Source: Aliidongia sp035943795
GTDB taxonomy: Bacteria > Pseudomonadota > Alphaproteobacteria > ATCC43930 > CGMCC-115725
Assembly: GCF_035943795.1 (NCBI RefSeq)
Contig: NZ_DASZBY010000120.1
Location: 62,001-126,000, forward strand
Length of the DNA: 64,000 bases
Direction of reading: 5' to 3'
The position numbers and the translations under genes were made by a program. Every line of letters starts with the position of its first letter. Position 1 is the first letter of the stretch. Of this stretch, positions 61,633 to 64,000 are shown piece by piece. The notes under the pieces are model-generated. The model searched no databases and was not told the origin of the DNA. It saw nothing but the letters and a program-made list of their open reading frames with translations.

Positions 61633-63083
61633 AGGAAGCGCTCCCGGGCCGAAGCGACCTGGACCATCACCTGGGCCGGCGCCGTGCCGCCGAAGCTGGT
61701 TCGGCTCTCGACTGCGCGATCGACCGACAGGACCTGGAAGACCTCGTCGGTGATGCCGCCTTCGATTGCCTGCATGTCGCCGAGCGAGAGATCCTCGAGC
61801 CCGCAGCCGCGATCCTCGGCCAGCTTCACGATGGAGCCGGTGATGTGGTGGGCCTGGCGGAACGGCAGGCCCAGGCGGCGGACCAGCCAGTCGGCGAGGT
61901 CGGTCGCGGTGATGAAGCCGCGCGCGGTGCCGGCCCGCATCGCCGCCTCGTTGACCGTGAGATCGGCGATCATGCCGGTCATGGCGGCCAGGCACAGGTC
62001 CAACGTCTCCGACACCTCGAACGTCGGCTCCTTGTCCTCCTGCATGTCCTTGCCATAGGCGAGCGGCAAGCCCTTCATCATGACCAGCAATCCCACCAGC
62101 GCACCGATCACGCGGCCCGACTTGGCGCGCACCAGTTCGGCCGCATCCGGATTGCGCTTCTGCGGCATGATCGAGCTGCCGGTGGTGAAGGCATCGCTCA
62201 AGGAGACGAACTTGAACGCATCGGTCGTCCAGAGCACCAGTTCCTCGGCGAGCCGCGACAGGTGCATCGACAGGATCGAGGCGGCGGCCATGAATTCGAT
62301 GGCGAAATCCCGGTCCGAGACGCCGTCGAGCGAGTTCGCCATCGGCCGATCGAAGCCCAGCGCCGCCGAGGTCGCATGCCGGTCGATCGGAAAGGAGGTG
62401 CCGGCGAGCGCCGCGGACCCGAGCGAATTCTCGTTCAGCCGCTTGCGGCAATCCGCGAGACGACCGCGGTCGCGGCCCAGCATCTCGACATAGGCCAGCA
62501 GGTGATGGCCGAAGGTCACCGGCTGGGCGACCTGCAGATGGGTGAAGCCCGGCATCACCGTGCCGGCATGACGCTCCGCCTGGGCGATCAGCGCCGCCTG
62601 CAGGGCTTGGGCCTGACGGTCGTGCCGATCGAGCGCATCGCGCACCCAGAGGCGGAAGTCGGTCGCGACCTGATCGTTGCGCGAACGGCCGGTGTGCAGG
62701 CGACCGGCTGCGGGCCCGATCAACTGGGCCAGGCGGGCCTCGACATTCATGTGGATGTCTTCGAGCGCCTCGTCGAAGCGGAAATCGCCGGCCTCGATCT
62801 CGGCCAGAACCTGTTCCAGGCCGCGGCTTATCGCTGCACCATCTCCAGCCCCGATGATGCCCTGCTTCACCAACATCGCCGCATGAGCCTGGGACGCACG
62901 GATATCCTGGGCATAGAGCTTCTTGTCGAAGCTGATCGACTGGTTGATCTTGGCCATCACGGCAGCCGGTCCGGCGGCGAAACGGCCCCCCCACATCTCG
63001 TTGGCGGCCTTCGTCACCGTGCCCGGTGCAGCAGCCGGGGCTTGATCCGCCGCCGCATCACGGGCCATATCCGCCTTGGTCAA
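61629..63083 (-). CDS. argH: Argininosuccinate lyase
   Basis: Splits argininosuccinate to arginine and fumarate. The 484 residues include MWGGRFAAGPAAVMAKINQS, AEIEAGDFRFDEALEDIHMN, RLHTGRSRNDQVATDFRLWV, and the superfamily signature GSSIMPQKRNPD. The start is probably TTG at 63083, as GGAG is eight bases upstream; an ATG five codons later has no such site. About 25 residues precede the conserved MWGGRF, longer than usual. It is divergent from tlpA, with only 36 bases between the starts. Confidence 0.96.
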   Translation of the reverse strand: MTKADMARDAAADQAPAAAPGTVTKAANEMWGGRFAAGPAAVMAKINQSISFDKKLYAQDIRASQAHAAMLVKQGIIGAGDGAAISRGLEQVLAEIEAGDFRFDEALEDIHMNVEARLAQLIGPAAGRLHTGRSRNDQVATDFRLWVRDALDRHDRQAQALQAALIAQAERHAGTVMPGFTHLQVAQPVTFGHHLLAYVEMLGRDRGRLADCRKRLNENSLGSAALAGTSFPIDRHATSAALGFDRPMANSLDGVSDRDFAIEFMAAASILSMHLSRLAEELVLWTTDAFKFVSLSDAFTTGSSIMPQKRNPDAAELVRAKSGRVIGALVGLLVMMKGLPLAYGKDMQEDKEPTFEVSETLDLCLAAMTGMIADLTVNEAAMRAGTARGFITATDLADWLVRRLGLPFRQAHHITGSIVKLAEDRGCGLEDLSLGDMQAIEGGITDEVFQVLSVDRAVESRTSFGGTAPAQVMVQVASARERFL

Positions 63084-63119
63084 AATTCACTCTCCCGGAA
63101 AGTCGCTAGGCACGAAGTC

Positions 63120-63725
63120 ATGGGGCTCAAGATCAAGCTGTTCATACTGACGCTGCTACTCGTCACCGGCGGCGCCGTCGCGACGGCGCTCGCCGACAAG
63201 GGCGACGCACCGCCGCTTGGTGGTGCGATGCACGAGTTTATCCTCCAGACTCCGCCGGCACCAGCGCCCGACGTGACCTTTTCCGACGGCGAGAACGCGA
63301 CCCTGGGCTTCAAGGATTTCAAGGGCAAGGTCACCCTGGTCAATCTATGGGCCACCTGGTGTGCTCCGTGCGTCAAGGAGATGCCGTCGCTGGAGGCCTT
63401 GAAGAAGGCGCACGGCGGTGCCGATTTCGACGTGGTCACGATTTCCGAAGATCGTGGCGCGCGCAAGGTGGTCGATCCGTTCTTCGAAAAGAACGGCCTC
63501 GCAGCCCTGCCCCGCTACATCGATGCCGAAAGCGCGGTCGGTCGCGCCTTCCGCGTCCGCGGCCTGCCGACCACCGTCCTGCTCGATCGCGACGGCAACG
63601 AGATCGGCCGCTTCGAAGGCGGCGCGGATTGGTCCGGCCCGGACGCGCTGGCGCTGATCGACTGGGCGATCAAGGGCGGTACGCCTAAACCGGACACGCT
63701 TCCGCCGGTCCAGAAGACTCCCTGA
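63120..63725 (+). CDS. tlpA: TlpA-like thiol-disulfide oxidoreductase
   Basis: Membrane-anchored periplasmic thioredoxin-like protein, 201 residues. An N-terminal helix (KIKLFILTLLLVTGGAVATA) precedes the thioredoxin fold with WATWCAPCVKEMPSLEAL (CxxC pair), VVTISEDRG, and the cis-Pro loop RVRGLPTTVLLDRDGNEIGR. TlpA proteins reduce disulphides during cytochrome oxidase and cytochrome c assembly. The ATG at 63120 defines the helix; the longer frame is antisense to argH. Confidence 0.9.
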   Translation: MGLKIKLFILTLLLVTGGAVATALADKGDAPPLGGAMHEFILQTPPAPAPDVTFSDGENATLGFKDFKGKVTLVNLWATWCAPCVKEMPSLEALKKAHGGADFDVVTISEDRGARKVVDPFFEKNGLAALPRYIDAESAVGRAFRVRGLPTTVLLDRDGNEIGRFEGGADWSGPDALALIDWAIKGGTPKPDTLPPVQKTP

Positions 63726-63743
63726 AGCCGCATCATTTTTACC

Positions 63744-63770
63744 GTCATCTCCGCGAGAGGCGGGAATGAC
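63744..63770. repeat. REP-like palindrome
   Basis: GTCAT (63744-63748) and ATGAC (63766-63770) flank an imperfect stem of CTCCGC and GGCGGGA. The form resembles the dispersed GTCATTCCCGC palindromes seen between genes in many Proteobacteria. It has no downstream U-tract, but lies between convergent genes and could block transcription. Confidence 0.45.
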
Positions 63771-63796
63771 GATGGCGTTACGGGTCGAGCCCGGTG

Positions 63797-64000
63797 CTAC
63801 GACGGCGGCGCCAGGCTGAGGTATTGCGAGCGGTGGCTGTCGGCCGGGTTGGGGATCCAGCCCTGCACACGGCCGGCGACCAGGCGATGGGTCACGGCGT
63901 GGTAGATCGGGATGATCGGCTGATCGTCGAGCAGCAGCCGCTCCGCCGCGGCATAAGCGGCATATTCTGCCGGCAGGTCGGCCGCTGAATCCGCCTCGGT
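63797..64000 (-). CDS. Oligopeptide ABC transporter substrate-binding protein (C-terminus only)
   Basis: The minus-strand frame gives 67 residues ending in a TAG at 63799-63797 and is open at the right edge. EYAAYAAAERLLLDDQPIIP, then IYHAVTHRLVAGRVQGWIPN and DSHRSQYLSL, are the conserved last part of SBP_bac_5 (OppA/DppA) proteins, which bind peptides or similar solutes in the periplasm. The rest lies outside the window. It is convergent with tlpA. Confidence 0.85.
   Translation of the reverse strand, partial: TEADSAADLPAEYAAYAAAERLLLDDQPIIPIYHAVTHRLVAGRVQGWIPNPADSHRSQYLSLAPPS

Noticed and set aside
63794..63988. 64-residue plus-strand frame at the right edge
   Set aside because: The minus strand encodes the conserved end of an OppA-type protein over the same bases.

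Overview
The window is a high-GC chromosomal segment from an alphaproteobacterium, most likely of the Rhodospirillales/Azospirillales kind. I infer this from the codon bias, from Alphaproteobacteria-typical families (DUF2125, TIGR02302/DUF4175, SapC-like, MJ0042/DUF3426) and from gene order: rpmI-rplT-pheS-pheT; metX-metW divergent from chorismate mutase-hisC-tyrA; argH-lptM-lysA-TIGR02302 next to ftsE-ftsX-ydcF-plsC. No tRNA, rRNA, CRISPR array or insertion sequence was seen. Genes are tightly packed, and many neighbours overlap by ATGA, GTGA or TGATG junctions.

Layout. 1-6.7 kb: a chemoreceptor cut by the left edge, then the translation operon rpmI-rplT-pheS-pheT with an intrinsic-terminator hairpin directly in front of pheS. 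6.7-10.4 kb: small housekeeping genes (DUF1059, DUF985 cupin, glutathione transferase, glyoxalase II, methyltransferase, DUF1311/DUF3298 protein). 10.4-15.3 kb: methionine genes metX-metW facing away from the aromatic/histidine set chorismate mutase-hisC-tyrA. 15.3-20.1 kb: DUF2125, patatin, an EamA exporter, ChaC and a SapC-like protein.

20.2-33.9 kb is an accessory surface-glycan island: a Wzm/Wzt-type polysaccharide ABC exporter, a broken glycosyltransferase, GDP-mannose 4,6-dehydratase, two paralogous Methyltransf_24-like proteins, a GT2-GT4 fusion, an 800-residue fusion of two repeats, a GT2 domain and a CmcI-like domain, an OafA-type acyltransferase, a PhyH oxygenase and a sulfotransferase-like protein. 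Together they probably build, decorate and export a modified polysaccharide. Several modules have lost expected catalytic residues.

33.9-41.3 kb is a TetR-controlled envelope operon (DUF1302 barrel, DUF1329, Ycf48-like propeller, RND/MMPL exporter) with a clear palindromic operator. 41.6-46.9 kb holds a small unknown gene, several palindromes, galB (aromatic ring-cleavage pathway), a 4,5-dihydroxyphthalate-decarboxylase-like protein, an aminotransferase and an amino-acid ABC transporter that lacks its ATPase. 47.1-51.0 kb: a catalase-like peroxidase with cytochrome b561, and the B12-dependent ribonucleotide reductase nrdJ. 51.3-55.2 kb: plsC, ydcF, ftsX, ftsE and the divergent zinc-ribbon DUF3426 gene. 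55.2-57.6 kb: an XRE regulator divergent from a SnoaL-like protein and an oxidoreductase, with two matching operators between them. 57.6-63.7 kb: TIGR02302, lysA, an LptM-like lipoprotein, argH and divergent tlpA. The right edge cuts an oligopeptide-binding protein.
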